A DNA stretch of 64,000 nucleotides from Roseiarcus sp963781895 (GCA_963781895.1 CAWAIM010000035.1:1-64000), one strand, 5' to 3'; positions 16,731 through 26,040 are shown, counted from the first letter of the stretch. A program made the numbers and translations. The notes: generated by a model not told the origin, from the sequence alone.

Positions 16731-17360
16731 TTACGCGGTCAAAATCTCCTTTGAGGCCACGGTCGAGTCGGCCTTCAGGTGATAGACCAGGGGCACGCCG
16801 GTCGCGAGCTCCATTGAGGGAATGGTTTTTGGGCCGAGGCGGTCGAGAACCATCACCAAGGCGCGCAAACTGTTGCCATGCGCCGCCACCAGCACATGCT
16901 TGCCGTTGAGCACGGCCGGAAGGATATACTGGCAATAGTAAGGGAGCGTGCGCGCAACCGTGTCCTTGAGGCTCTCGCCGCCGGGCGGCTGCACGTCATA
17001 GCTGCGCCGCCACAGATGGACCTGCTCCTCACCCCATTTCTTGCGCGCGTCGTCCTTGTTGAGCCCGCACAGATCGCCATAGTCGCGTTCATTGAGGGCC
17101 TGATCGCGCATTTCAGGCAGGCCCGTCTGGCCCATCTCGGCCAGGGTCAAGGCGAGCGTGTGCTGCGCGCGGACAAGGGCCGAGGTGAAGGCGAGGTCGA
17201 ATGTGACGCCTCGCGCCTTGAGCCGGCGGCCGGCCTCATTCGCCTCTTCGACGCCCGCCGGGGTCAGATCCGGATCGCGCCATCCGGTAAACAGATTCTT
17301 CAAATTCCACTCGCTCTCTCCGTGGCGCAACAGGACAAGCAGACGATCCGCGTCGGACAT
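16731..17360 (-). CDS. gpmA: 2,3-bisphosphoglycerate-dependent phosphoglycerate mutase
   Basis: Glycolytic/gluconeogenic enzyme of 209 residues interconverting 3- and 2-phosphoglycerate. The phosphohistidine motif LVLLRHGESEWN is near residue 10, followed by NLFTGWRDPDLT; the second active-site histidine is in VLVAAHGNSLRALVM and the substrate-binding ALNERDYGDLCGLNK is present. The length fits the shorter alphaproteobacterial form of dPGM. It is a stand-alone gene on the minus strand. Confidence 0.94.
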   Translation of the reverse strand: MSDADRLLVLLRHGESEWNLKNLFTGWRDPDLTPAGVEEANEAGRRLKARGVTFDLAFTSALVRAQHTLALTLAEMGQTGLPEMRDQALNERDYGDLCGLNKDDARKKWGEEQVHLWRRSYDVQPPGGESLKDTVARTLPYYCQYILPAVLNGKHVLVAAHGNSLRALVMVLDRLGPKTIPSMELATGVPLVYHLKADSTVASKEILTA

Positions 17361-17458
17361 GGCTCTTCACCGGGTTGGAGGGTTGACGAGAGGCTGTAAA
17401 TCATGGGTTCGGATCGGCGACAATGCAACAGCCCGCATCGACCAGACAATGTTTCCGA

Positions 17459-18196
17459 TCAGGCCTGCCGGTGAGCGCTCGGCGCCAGAGCCGGATGGAG
17501 CGGAGCGAGCCTGGTCCGTGCGACCGCGCGCACGCCCACCGGGCGATGGACTTGCTTGATCGCCTCGACGATATGGACGCCCGCGAATGGCAGTCCGAGC
17601 GCCGCGCCGAGGCGTTCGATCGCCGGGGCGGAGCGGATCATGAAACGCCTGGCCACCGGCGGCGCATAGAGCGCCTCTCCCCAGAAGATCGGCGAGAACA
17701 GCGCGCGCAGGAGGAGGTCGCGCAGCTGCGACTTCGAATAGGGCAGGCCCTGCCCGTAGGGCGTGCCGTCGGCGCGCGCCCAAACGCCCCGGCGCGAGGG
17801 AACGACGACGATCATGCGCCCTTCCGGCGCCATGATGCGCCACACCTCTTCCAGCAGCACGCCAGGCCGGTCGGCCGCCTCCAGCGCATGGGCCAGCAGC
17901 AGCCGGTCGATCGAGCCGTCCGGCAAAGGCAGCATTTCCGGGTCGACCAGGGCAGCGGCGCAACGCTTGCCTTCCGGCCAGATGACGACGCCCTGCTCGG
18001 CCGGCATCATCGCCACGCAGCGCACGGCCTTGTCGCGGAGCCGGTCGAGATAGGGCGTTCCATAGCCGAGCGAGCCGACGGACAGTCCCGCGCAGGTCTC
18101 CCATCGGGCGCGAATGACGCGGCCGACCAATCTGCGCGAAACCTCGCCGAGGGGCGAGGCGTAGAAGGACTGCAGATTGTGGATGTCGACAGACAT
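17459..18196 (-). CDS. class I SAM-dependent methyltransferase
   Basis: A 245-residue methyltransferase-like protein. A weak SAM-binding region is followed by the post-motif segment DGSIDRLLLAHALEAADRPG and LLEEVWRIMAPEGRMIVVVP, typical of Methyltransf_11. ATG 18196 (MSVDIHNLQSFYASPLG) fits relatives better than a 105-base longer form. It is divergent from gloB, with the two starts 210 bases apart, an arrangement common in Hyphomicrobiales. The substrate is unknown. Confidence 0.83.
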   Translation of the reverse strand: MSVDIHNLQSFYASPLGEVSRRLVGRVIRARWETCAGLSVGSLGYGTPYLDRLRDKAVRCVAMMPAEQGVVIWPEGKRCAAALVDPEMLPLPDGSIDRLLLAHALEAADRPGVLLEEVWRIMAPEGRMIVVVPSRRGVWARADGTPYGQGLPYSKSQLRDLLLRALFSPIFWGEALYAPPVARRFMIRSAPAIERLGAALGLPFAGVHIVEAIKQVHRPVGVRAVARTRLAPLHPALAPSAHRQA

Positions 18197-18405
18197 GGGG
18201 GTCGCGCCAGTGCGGAGCCGCGACTTTGTACGACCGTCCGCACTTTCGCAATGCGCCGAAGCGAGGTCGCGAGCAAACGGAGGGCGAAAGACGAAAGACA
18301 CCCGCCGATCTATGCGCTATATCCGATCGCAACGGGTTTCGGCCCGCGCCGTCGGCGAACGCCAACCGGCCTGGCGGCGCCGAAATCGCAATGGAGCCGC
18401 CCCGC

Positions 18406-19176
18406 ATGACGACCAGCGTGCATCAATTTTTGTGCCTGACCGATAATTACGGCGCCCTGGTGCACGATTCGGCGACCGGGTCGACCGCCTGCGTCGACGC
18501 GCCGGAGTCCGGGCCGATTCTCGCGGCGCTGAGCGAGCGCGGGTGGAATTTGACCGACGTGCTGATCACCCATCATCACGCCGACCATATTCAGGGCGTG
18601 CCAGGCCTGAAGGCGAAGTTCCCGGCGCTCAAGGTCCAGGGACCCGCCAAGGAAGCGGCCCGCATTCCGTTTCTCGACGTCAAGCTCGGCGAAGGCGATT
18701 ACGCCCATGTCGGCTCGCTGGAGGCGCGCGTGCTCGAGACGCCCGGCCATACGCTCGGGCACATCGTCTACCATTTCGAGGAAGAGGATATCGCCTTTTG
18801 CGGCGACACGCTGTTTTCTCTCGGCTGCGGGCGCGTGTTCGAGACCCCCTACGCGGTCCTGTGGAGTTCGCTGCTCAAGCTCGCCGCGCTCCCCGGCGAA
18901 ACCCAGGTCTATTGCGGACATGAATATACCGAGGCGAACGCCCGTTTCGCCGTCACGATCGAGCCCGACAATCCGATCTTGCGGGCGCGGATCGCGGAGG
19001 TGGCGCGGCTGCGCGCCGATCGGCGCCCGACCTTGCCGACCACGATCGCGGCCGAACTCGCGGCCAATCCGTTCCTGCGCGCCGAGGAGCCGTCGGTCCA
19101 GGCCGCGGTCGGCATGACGGGAGCGGATCCAGCGGCCGTGTTCGCCGAGATTCGCGCCCGTAAGGACCGGTTCTGA
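18406..19176 (+). CDS. gloB: hydroxyacylglutathione hydrolase (glyoxalase II)
   Basis: Metallo-beta-lactamase-fold thioesterase of 256 residues that hydrolyses S-lactoylglutathione to lactate and glutathione. The metal motif THHHADHIQG is at residues ~54-63; further ligands are in TPGHTLGH, FCGDTLFSLGCGR and YCGHEYTEAN, all intact. ATG 18406 gives the family start MTTSVHQFLCLTDNYG; ATG 18391 is a possible alternative. It converges with phaR, with only seven bases between the stops. Confidence 0.94.
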   Translation: MTTSVHQFLCLTDNYGALVHDSATGSTACVDAPESGPILAALSERGWNLTDVLITHHHADHIQGVPGLKAKFPALKVQGPAKEAARIPFLDVKLGEGDYAHVGSLEARVLETPGHTLGHIVYHFEEEDIAFCGDTLFSLGCGRVFETPYAVLWSSLLKLAALPGETQVYCGHEYTEANARFAVTIEPDNPILRARIAEVARLRADRRPTLPTTIAAELAANPFLRAEEPSVQAAVGMTGADPAAVFAEIRARKDRF

Positions 19177-19183
19177 CGCCGTC

Positions 19184-19768
19184 TCAGTCTTTTTTGGCCA
19201 GCGACTCGAGCCGCTTCTGCACGTCGGAAAGCTGGTTTCGCAAGTCGTCGATCTCGTCGACCGAGGCCGATTTTCGCGGCGTCGGCTCCGGCGGCGCGAC
19301 CACGCCGGCGAATGGCGAGAAAATGCCCAGCGCCTGGTTGAAGGCGGTCAAGTTCTTCTTGGTCAATTCTTGCAAGGTCGCAAAGGAGCCGGCGGAAAAC
19401 GCCTCGGAACCGAACATGCGCGCCGCCGCTTCCCGCATCGTCTGCTTCTCGCCGTTGAATCGATCGATCGAATACTCCAGAAAGCTCGGCAACAGCGCCT
19501 GCATGCTGTCGCCGTAGAAGCGGATCAACTGGCGAAGGAAAGTGGTCGGCAACAGCGATTGACCCTCGATGCCTTCCTGCTCAAAAATAATCTGCGTCAG
19601 GACGGATCGGGTGATGTCTTCGTTCGTCTTGGCGTCGTAGACGACGAAATCCTCGCCGCTCTTCACCATTTTGGCCAGGTCCGCCAGGGTCACATAGGCG
19701 CTCGACGCCGTATTGTACAGACGACGATTGGCATATTTTTTGATCGTGGTCGGAATGGAATTGGTCAT
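19184..19768 (-). CDS. phaR: polyhydroxyalkanoate synthesis repressor PhaR
   Basis: DNA-binding regulator of 194 residues that senses PHB granules and represses granule-associated genes. The PHB/PHA accumulation regulator DNA-binding domain is at the N-terminus (TTIKKYANRRLYNTASSAYV and LADLAKMVKSGEDFVVYDAK), followed by the PHB_acc domain. The C-terminal ~25 residues (DEIDDLRNQLSDVQKRLESL) form a coiled coil. It is divergent from phaA across a 247-base intergenic region, the classical alphaproteobacterial phaR-phaAB arrangement. Confidence 0.95.
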   Translation of the reverse strand: MTNSIPTTIKKYANRRLYNTASSAYVTLADLAKMVKSGEDFVVYDAKTNEDITRSVLTQIIFEQEGIEGQSLLPTTFLRQLIRFYGDSMQALLPSFLEYSIDRFNGEKQTMREAAARMFGSEAFSAGSFATLQELTKKNLTAFNQALGIFSPFAGVVAPPEPTPRKSASVDEIDDLRNQLSDVQKRLESLAKKD

Positions 19769-19849
19769 CTCATTGAAGGTCCCAGAGTTACGCGGGCCCT
19801 TGCGGGTCAACATAAGATAGTCGTTTTTTCCTCCATCCGGAAACTTTTT

Positions 19850-19860
19850 TTGCGGCGCAA
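19850..19860. promoter_or_regulatory. palindrome between phaR and phaA, candidate PhaR operator
   Basis: TTGCGGCGCAA is a perfect 11-base palindrome with one central base. It lies in the divergent phaR-phaA intergenic region, 82 bases upstream of the phaR start, and is preceded by a run of seven T. A second TGC-rich patch, GCAGTGCGGCAA, follows about 10 bases later. PhaR proteins of alphaproteobacteria bind TGC-containing palindromes in such regions, so this is a reasonable candidate site, but the exact motif for this species is not known. Confidence 0.35.
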
Positions 19861-20015
19861 CTCTCGCAGTGCGGCAATCTTGGTCGGAAGGCGTCGATTT
19901 CGCGGGCGGGACGCCAACTTTGGTTCTATAGGATGGTGGCGCAGTCCGGCCGGGATCGTGTACAAACACCCCAGTCCATTTCGCTCGCGCGCCAAAGTTC
20001 GCAAGGGAGACCAGC

Positions 20016-21194
20016 ATGCCTGCCACAGACATTGTCATCGCCAGCGCCAAGAGAACCGCGGTCGGCTCGTTCAACGGCGTATTCGGGTCGACGCCGGCGC
20101 ATGACCTCGGCGCGGTCGCGATCAAAGGCGCGCTCGAGGCCGCCAAAGTCGAACCGAAGGAAGTCGATGAAGTCATTCTCGGGCAAGTTCTCGCCGCGGC
20201 CCAGGGCCAGAACCCGGCGCGCCAGGCGGCGATGAAGGCCGGGATACCGCAGGAGAAGACTTCTTTCGGCGTCAATCAGCTGTGCGGCAGCGGCTTGCGC
20301 GCGGTCGCGCTCGGCCTGCAGCAGATCGTCAACGGCGACGCTCAGATCATCGTCGCGGGCGGCCAGGAATCGATGTCGCTTGCGCCCCACGCCGCCTACC
20401 TGCGCAACGGCGTGAAAATGGGCGAAATGAAATTCCAGGACACCATGCTGCGCGATGGCCTGATGGACGCCTTTCATGGCTATCACATGGGCAATACGGC
20501 GGAGAACATCGCCACCAAATGGCAGATCAGCCGCGAGGAGCAGGATCGGTTCGCGGTCGGCTCGCAGAACAAGGCCGAGGCGGCCCAGAAAGCCGGCCGC
20601 TTCAAGGACGAGATCGTTCCGGTGACCGTTTCGACCCGCAAGGGCGACGTGGTGATCGCCGACGACGAATATATCCGCGCCGGCTCGACCTACGACCAGA
20701 TGGCCAAGCTGCGCCCGGCCTTCTCCAAGGACGGCACGGTCACGGCCGGCAACGCTTCGGGCATCAATGACGGCGCGGCGGCGCTGGTCGTCATGACCGC
20801 CGCGGAGGCGAAGCGGCGCGGCTTGACGCCGATCGCCCGCATCGCTTCCTGGGCGACCGCCGGCGTCGATCCGGCGATCATGGGCACCGGTCCGATCCCC
20901 GCTTCGCGCAAGGCGCTGGAGAAGGCCGGCTGGTCGGTCAAGGATCTGGATCTGATCGAAGCGAACGAGGCGTTCGCCGCCCAGGCGCTGGCGGTCAACA
21001 AGGACCTCGGCTGGGATCCGGCGATCGTCAACGTCAATGGCGGGGCGATCGCGATCGGCCATCCGATCGGCGCCTCGGGCGCGCGCGTTCTGACCACGCT
21101 GCTGCACGAAATGGGTCGCCGCAACGCCAAGAAGGGCCTCGCCACTTTGTGCATCGGCGGCGGCATGGGCATCGCGCTGACGGTCGAGCGGTAG
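20016..21194 (+). CDS. phaA: acetyl-CoA acetyltransferase (beta-ketothiolase)
   Basis: Biosynthetic thiolase of 392 residues condensing two acetyl-CoA into acetoacetyl-CoA, the first step of PHB synthesis and of acetyl-CoA entry into the ethylmalonyl-CoA pathway. The nucleophilic cysteine is in NQLCGSGLRAVALG, the active-site histidine in GGAIAIGHPIGASGAR, and the second cysteine in TLCIGGGMGIAL. GGGAGA-type ribosome-binding sequence precedes ATG 20016. It is followed 87 bases later by phaB. Confidence 0.95.
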   Translation: MPATDIVIASAKRTAVGSFNGVFGSTPAHDLGAVAIKGALEAAKVEPKEVDEVILGQVLAAAQGQNPARQAAMKAGIPQEKTSFGVNQLCGSGLRAVALGLQQIVNGDAQIIVAGGQESMSLAPHAAYLRNGVKMGEMKFQDTMLRDGLMDAFHGYHMGNTAENIATKWQISREEQDRFAVGSQNKAEAAQKAGRFKDEIVPVTVSTRKGDVVIADDEYIRAGSTYDQMAKLRPAFSKDGTVTAGNASGINDGAAALVVMTAAEAKRRGLTPIARIASWATAGVDPAIMGTGPIPASRKALEKAGWSVKDLDLIEANEAFAAQALAVNKDLGWDPAIVNVNGGAIAIGHPIGASGARVLTTLLHEMGRRNAKKGLATLCIGGGMGIALTVER

Positions 21195-21281
21195 AAACGA
21201 GACCAGCCGGATCGGAGAGAGAACCCAAGGCGCGCCGTCCGGCTGCGCGGCGCGCGCTAAAGACGTCTTCATGGAGGGAAC

Positions 21282-22007
21282 ATGGGCAGAGTTGCTGTGG
21301 TCACCGGCGGCACGCGAGGCATCGGCGGCGCGATTTCAAAAGCGCTGAAGGCGACCGGATGCGCGGTCGCCGCCACCTATCATTCCAACGACGAGGCGGC
21401 GGCCAAATTCAAGGCCGAGACCGGCGTTCACGTCTACAAATGGAACGTGGCCGACTATGAGGAATGCGTCGCCGGACTGGCCAAGGTCGCCAAGGACCTC
21501 GGGCCGGTGGAGATTGTCGTCAACAACGCCGGCATCACCAAGGACGGCATGTTTCACAAGATGACCCCGGATCAGTGGTACAGCGTCATCAACACCAACC
21601 TCAATTCCCTGTTCAACATGTGCCGCCCGGTAATCGAGGGCATGCGCGAGCGCGGATTCGGCCGCATCATCAACATTTCCTCGGTCATCGGACAGAAGGG
21701 GAATATGGGTCAAACGAACTATTCCGCCTCGAAGGCGGGCGACCTCGGCTTCACCAAGTCCCTGGCGCAGGAGAACGCCAACAAGGGAATCACCGTCAAC
21801 GCCATTTGCCCGGGCTATATCGCCACCGAAATGGTCAAGGCGGTGCCGAAGGACGTGCTCGAGAAGGCCATCCTGCCGCAAATCCCGGTGCGCAGGCTGG
21901 GAGAGCCGGAGGAGATCGCGCGCTGCGTCGTGTTCCTCGCCTCCGACGACGCCGGCTTCATCACCGGCTCGACGCTGTCGGCCAATGGCGGGCAGGTGAT
22001 GACCTGA
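21282..22007 (+). CDS. phaB: acetoacetyl-CoA reductase
   Basis: NADPH-dependent short-chain dehydrogenase of 241 residues, making (R)-3-hydroxybutyryl-CoA. The cofactor motif VTGGTRGIGGAI is at the N-terminus, NNAGIT and the catalytic Tyr/Lys in YSASKAGDLGF are intact, and the C-terminus ends LSANGGQVMT as in other PhaB proteins. GGAGGGAAC lies just before ATG 21282. The product feeds PHB synthase (not in this window) or is converted to crotonyl-CoA for Ccr at 30888. Confidence 0.95.
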   Translation: MGRVAVVTGGTRGIGGAISKALKATGCAVAATYHSNDEAAAKFKAETGVHVYKWNVADYEECVAGLAKVAKDLGPVEIVVNNAGITKDGMFHKMTPDQWYSVINTNLNSLFNMCRPVIEGMRERGFGRIINISSVIGQKGNMGQTNYSASKAGDLGFTKSLAQENANKGITVNAICPGYIATEMVKAVPKDVLEKAILPQIPVRRLGEPEEIARCVVFLASDDAGFITGSTLSANGGQVMT

Positions 22008-22036
22008 CGGCGCCGAAGCCGCACAGCGAACGTCAT

Positions 22037-22055
22037 GGCCGGGCCTGACCCGGCC
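22037..22055. terminator. hairpin between convergent phaB and cyclase genes
   Basis: GGCCGGG-CCTGA-CCCGGCC forms a perfect 7-bp GC stem with a five-base loop, 30 bases after the phaB stop and 64 bases beyond the cyclase stop. There is no T-run. The wording around it (GTCATGGCCGGGCCTGACC) resembles the palindromic intergenic repeats that are frequent in Hyphomicrobiales genomes. It may act as a bidirectional terminator or simply be one such repeat. Confidence 0.5.
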
Positions 22056-22118
22056 GGCCACGCCTCGCACTGCAAAATCCGCCTGCGGCGTCGAGTCTCA
22101 ATGTCCGCCGCGCCCGGC

Positions 22119-23226
22119 TCAAGTCTCCGGGACGGTGAACACCGCGCAGGGCGAGGCGATGCCGCGCAGGGCGTGCGTTCCCAGCGGGATCAGCGGCGCG
22201 CTCGCTTCGGCGGCGGCCGCGCCCGACACCAGGACCGTGCGGCCGAGCGGCCGGCACAGTCCCTCCAGCCGGCTGACCAGGTTGACGGCCGGGCCGATCG
22301 CGGTGAAATCCAGCCGGTCGGCCGCGCCGATATTGCCCCACAGGATCTCGCCCAGATGCACGGCCGCGCCGAACGGCAGCGGCGCCAGCCCCTCGACCCG
22401 CCGCGCCGCGTCGAGATGCGCCATTCCGGCCCGGGCGGCGGCGACCGCGCTGAGCGCCGCGTCGCAGGCGGGGCGGGCCGAGCCGCCGGCGACCGGAAAG
22501 ATCGCCAGCATGCCGTCGCCGAGGAATTTCAGCACTTCGCCGCCGAACGCATGCACGGCGCCGGCGATGCGGTCGAACCAGGCGTCGAGAACCGCGATCA
22601 CCGCCGCCGGGGCCATGGCCTCGGACAGCGCGGTGAAGCCGCGCAGATCGGCGCACAGCAGCGCGGCCCGGATGGTCTCGCCGACGCCGCGCCGCAGCGG
22701 CGAGGCCAGCACGCGCGCCGCGCTGCGCCGGCCGAGATAGGCCTCGAGCGCGGCGGTCAGCGTCGCCCGCGCCGTCAGGGCGGCGAGCGGCGCGGCGGCG
22801 AAACGCGCCGCTTCCCGCAGCCGCTCGGTCTCGGCGGCGGTGAACGGACGCGGCCCGATCCAGCCGAGCCCCGGGCCGTCCGGCCCCGGCCCGACGACAT
22901 CCTGATGCGCCGGGCCGCCGCCGAGCGCTTCCAGCCAGACCCGGCCGGTATCGCCGGGCGGCGCCGCCGGCCCGGCGTCGGCGAGCCCCAGGCCCGCGAA
23001 CCCCAAGCGCCTCGATCACCGTCCCGGTCTCGGCCCGCCACAGCCAGGCGCGGCGGGCGATGAGCGGGTGCGGCGCGGCGAGGGTGAGCGCGCCGCCGGC
23101 GAGCGGCAAGGCGTCGTCGATGAGCCGCGCGCCGAGCTCGGCCAGGAACCGGTCGGCTTCCGGCGAGGCGCCGGCCGCGTCGACCAGCCAGGCGAGCGTC
23201 GGGGAAAGCTGCATGGATTCGATCAT
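22119..23226 (-). pseudogene. class III adenylate/guanylate cyclase, one frameshift at 23001-23004
   Basis: The C-terminal ~200 residues are a complete class III nucleotide cyclase domain: ALLCADLRGFTALSEAMAP with the metal-binding Asp, GGEVLKFLGDGMLAIFP with the second Asp, and GEILWGNIGAADRLDFTAIG. The N-terminal ~75 residues (from ATG 23226, SPTLAWLVDAAGASPEADRF) are in another frame. Removing one C from CCCC at 23001-23004 joins EALG to FAGLGLAD and gives a 368-residue protein of normal architecture. The protein would make cAMP (or cGMP) in response to an unknown cue. Either a recent mutation or a sequence error explains the break. Confidence 0.82.
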
Positions 23227-23402
23227 GCGGGCGGGGCGACCGGTTGTCACCAGCCGCGGGCGCGAAAGTTAACTCTTGCGCGCCGATGTGCTCTTAATCA
23301 CGGCCGCAGGCCATCGTCCGCTCGCCGCCGCCAAAAAGCGGCCTCGTCGATGTCGAACGGCCGCGCGCTGGCGCGTCATAGGAGCAAAGCAGGAGACTTG
23401 CC

Positions 23403-23861
23403 ATGGATGAATCGCTTGTGGTCCGGCGCGAGACCCACATCGCCGCCCCGCCCGCGACGGTGTTCGCCTTCCTGACCGATCCCGAGAAGATTCTGCGCTG
23501 GATGGGGACGGAGGCGACCGCCGAGGCGCATCCGGGCGGACTCTACCTCCTCAAGGGCGTCGGCGGGCGCAGCGCGCGCGGCGCCTTCCGCGAGGTCGTG
23601 CCGGTCCACCGCCTCGCCTACAGCTTCGGTTGGGATGGCCTCGAGGCGGTGCCGCCGGGATCGAGCCTGGTCGAGATCGACCTGATCGACCAGGATGGCG
23701 GCACATTGGTGCGCATGACCCATACCGGGCTGCCCGACGCGGAACAATGCGCTTCCCACGCGCGGGGCTGGGCCCACTATCTCGGCAGGCTGTCGATCGC
23801 CGCCGCCGGCCGCGATCCGGGCCCCGATCCAGGCGTCGATCCCCCGTCCGGGCCGGCGTGA
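23403..23861 (+). CDS. SRPBCC (AHSA1/START-like) family protein
   Basis: A 152-residue protein of the SRPBCC fold. The N-terminus RRETHIAAPPATVFAFLTDP and LRWMGTEATAEAHPGGLYLL are typical of activator-of-Hsp90-like ligand-binding domains, and the C-terminal helix contains HARGWAHYLGRLSIAAAG. The last ~18 residues are proline- and aspartate-rich. Function cannot be predicted; many relatives are encoded beside ArsR regulators, but none is seen here. CAGGAG lies 8 bases upstream of ATG 23403. GC is very high. Confidence 0.85.
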   Translation: MDESLVVRRETHIAAPPATVFAFLTDPEKILRWMGTEATAEAHPGGLYLLKGVGGRSARGAFREVVPVHRLAYSFGWDGLEAVPPGSSLVEIDLIDQDGGTLVRMTHTGLPDAEQCASHARGWAHYLGRLSIAAAGRDPGPDPGVDPPSGPA

Positions 23862-24164
23862 CGGAGGCGCGGCCGCAAACCGCGCGCAAAAGCGACCGCT
23901 GCGGCTCGATTGGCGACGGCCGGCTCGATCGTCGCAAATGGGGGAAAAGCGGCCGTTCGAGGCCACACACTGGACGACGGCAATTGCGCCAAACCGCGCT
24001 CGTTCGCCAACGGCGCCGCAAATCGGGCAAATCGACCCGAAGGCGGGTGCGCGCGTTGCAAATGCCGAGATATTGGCGACACGCGATTGCGAGGGAAAAA
24101 TCAGGACTTCTGAGAGAGTGAGCGCGGCGCGGCGCGAGAAGCCCATCATGCGGCGGGCGACGCG
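23862..24164. other. intergenic region without recognisable gene
   Basis: About 300 bases between the SRPBCC gene and the convergent cupin gene. I find no frame with family similarity or a ribosome-binding site on either strand. Several short GCAAAT-containing words recur, but not as an ordered repeat. The region seems to be plain intergenic DNA. Confidence 0.4.
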
Positions 24165-24656
24165 TCAGACTGTCCGCGCCTTGCGTCCTTCGTCGGGGTA
24201 GGGGGTTCCGTCCTTGCGCGTGTAGGTCTCCGGCCTGCCGCCCGCCGGCGCGGCCATGTCGATGTCCGAATAGACGGTGGCGTCCTCGGCGCCGCGCGTG
24301 CCGATCTCGAGCACAAGCGCGTCGCGCGCGGAGCGGTTTTGCAGGCAATGGCCGTTCGGTTCGCCGGCCCTGAAGCCGGCCGCCTCTCCCGCGCGCAGCA
24401 GCTCGAAGCCGTCGTCGGCGGCAAGGGTCACTTCCCCCTCCAGCACGTAGACGAATTCGTCCGAGGCCGTGTGCCAGTGGCGCTGGCTCGACCACGCGCC
24501 CGGCGGCAAGCGTAACAGGTTGACGCCGAACTGCGTGAGCCCCGCGGCGTCGCCGAGCCGCCGGCGTTCGAGCGAAAGGCAGGGCGAGTCGAACGGCGCC
24601 GGATAGGTCGTCCCTAAAACTGGGATCAGGGAGGCGATGTCGATCTTTCGGCTCAT
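24165..24656 (-). CDS. cupin domain-containing protein
   Basis: A 163-residue single-domain cupin. Motif 1 is visible as RHWHTASDEFVYVLEGEVTL, with two His and a Glu as metal ligands, and motif 2 as GEAAGFRAGEPNGHCLQNRS with the last His. The C-terminus (TYTRKDGTPYPDEGRK) is conserved in a group of bacterial cupins with no assigned reaction. ATG 24656 has GGAG seven bases upstream. It lies just left of a mobile-element patch and may be the last native gene on that side. Confidence 0.87.
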   Translation of the reverse strand: MSRKIDIASLIPVLGTTYPAPFDSPCLSLERRRLGDAAGLTQFGVNLLRLPPGAWSSQRHWHTASDEFVYVLEGEVTLAADDGFELLRAGEAAGFRAGEPNGHCLQNRSARDALVLEIGTRGAEDATVYSDIDMAAPAGGRPETYTRKDGTPYPDEGRKARTV

Positions 24657-24700
24657 GAGCAAACTCCAAGTTGGCGCGCGCTCGCGCGACGACGCTGACT

Positions 24701-25471
24701 CTACCCATTTTCGTTCGGCGCCGCCTCAATCGTCGGCTCTGACGGAATTGCGGTGACACGCCCGTCTTTAACCTTATTGATCCGCGGCGGCGGCTGGCTT
24801 CGCGGCTTGCGGCCGCGCTTGCCCGGCGCGAGCGTGCGCCCGAGACGCTTCTCGATCTCCGCCACAAAGCCCGCCGAACCGAGCGGCCGGCCGATCAGCT
24901 CGCTCCGTCTCAAGCGGACGAAGGCGGCGGCGTCGGCTTCGCCCTCGATGAGGTCGGCGAAACGCGGCGCGCGGTCGATGAGCGGCTTGACGCGGACCAG
25001 CCCGTCGTCGCGCCCGGCAAGATGCGCGCTCACGCTCGAATGCGGCCAGTCTTCGGCGCGCTGAACCAGCCGCGCCCGCACGGGATTGAGCGCCACATAG
25101 CGCGCCGCGTTCATCAGATGCTCCTCGTCGAGCGCCGCCGAGCCGAACCGGCCCTGAAACAGATGGCCGGTCTGGCGCGCGCGGGCGTTGACGAAGCCGG
25201 CGTAGAGCCGGTGCGCCCGCGACAGCGCCAGCGCCAGGCCCTCGCCGTCCTGCGGCGTCAGGATCAGATGAACGTGGTTCGGCATCTGGCAATAGGCCCA
25301 GACCTCGACGCCGAAGCGGCGGCAGGATTCCCCGAGCCAGTCGCGATAGAGAGCATAGTCGCCCTCCTCGAAGAACGACGCGCTCCCGCCGGTCGCCGCG
25401 CTCACGTCACGTGATGCGGCAGGCCGGGAACGACGGCGCGGGCGATGCGGGTCATGGGCGACGATTAGCAT
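24701..25471 (-). pseudogene. REP-associated tyrosine transposase, degraded N-terminus
   Basis: A Y1-type transposase related to TnpA_REP/RAYT proteins, single-strand nucleases linked to palindromic repeats. The HUH motif is intact (MPNHVHLILTP) and ARYVALNPVRARL holds the likely catalytic tyrosine. The C-terminal ~100 residues are family-typical. The first ~40 residues are out of frame: the native start MTRIARAVVPGLPHHVT is visible in the neighbouring repeat copies, but here an extra G at 25456-25458 and changes near 25390-25410 destroy it, and the reading frame returns at FFEEGDYALYRDWLGES. It may be inactive. Confidence 0.78.
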
Positions 25472-25506
25472 GGGCGCGATATAGGGTAAAGACGGGCGTG
25501 TCACCG
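24751..25506. repeat. inverted repeat pair flanking the REP-associated transposase
   Basis: CGGTGACACGCCCGTCTTTA at 24751-24770 is repeated as its exact complement at about 25487-25506, just upstream of the transposase. The left copy lies inside the 3' end of the reading frame and the right copy in front of the start. The right-hand motif recurs at the end of each of the following two 250-bp repeats. The arrangement resembles a REPtron-like unit, with terminal motifs recognised by the encoded transposase, but recognition is an inference. Confidence 0.6.
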
Positions 25507-26040
25507 TAATACAGGATCAGGTGAACGTGGTCGGCGTCTGGCAATAGGCTTCATGACCTCGACGCCGAAGCGGCGGCAGGATTCGCCGAGCCAGTCGCGG
25601 TAGAGGGCATAGTCGCCCTCCTCGAAGAAGACGCGCTCCCGCCGGTTGCCGCGGCTGCACGTCACATGATGCGGCAGGCCGGGAACGACGGCGCGGGCGA
25701 TGCGGGTCATGGCGACGATCAGCATGGGCGGGATATGAGGTAAAGACGGGCGTGTCACCGTAATCCAGCGCAGGTCCTCGCCGTCCGCGGATCAGGTGAA
25801 CGTGGTTCGGCGTCTGGCAATAGGCTTCATGACCTCGACGCCGAAGCGGCGGCAGGATTCGCCGAGCCAGTCGCGGTAGAGGGCATAGTCGCCCTCCTCG
25901 AAGAAGACGCGCTTCCGCCGGTTGCCGCGGCTCACGTCACATGATGCGGCAGGCCGGGAACGACGGCGCGGGCGATGCGGGTCATGGGCGACGATTAGCA
26001 TGGGCGGGATATGAGGTAAAGACGGGCGTGTCACCGTAAT
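25261..26040. repeat. three tandem ~250-bp copies of the transposase 5' region
   Basis: Copies at 25261-25510, 25514-25764 and 25789-26040 share most of their sequence. Each begins with GGATCAGRTGAACGTGG, contains the 5' coding part of the REP-associated transposase (residues to about 70) read leftward, and ends with GACGGGCGTGTCACCGTAAT. Copies 2 and 3 carry an identical small deletion after the VEV codons (AATAGGCTTCATGACCTCG) and so cannot encode the catalytic part. Small indels distinguish them. This looks like serial 5'-end duplication by the element's own mechanism or by slippage. Confidence 0.85.

Noticed and set aside
25261..26040. Tandem repeats considered as a CRISPR array
   Set aside because: Repeat units are ~250 bp and coding in nature, with no short repeats separated by unique spacers.
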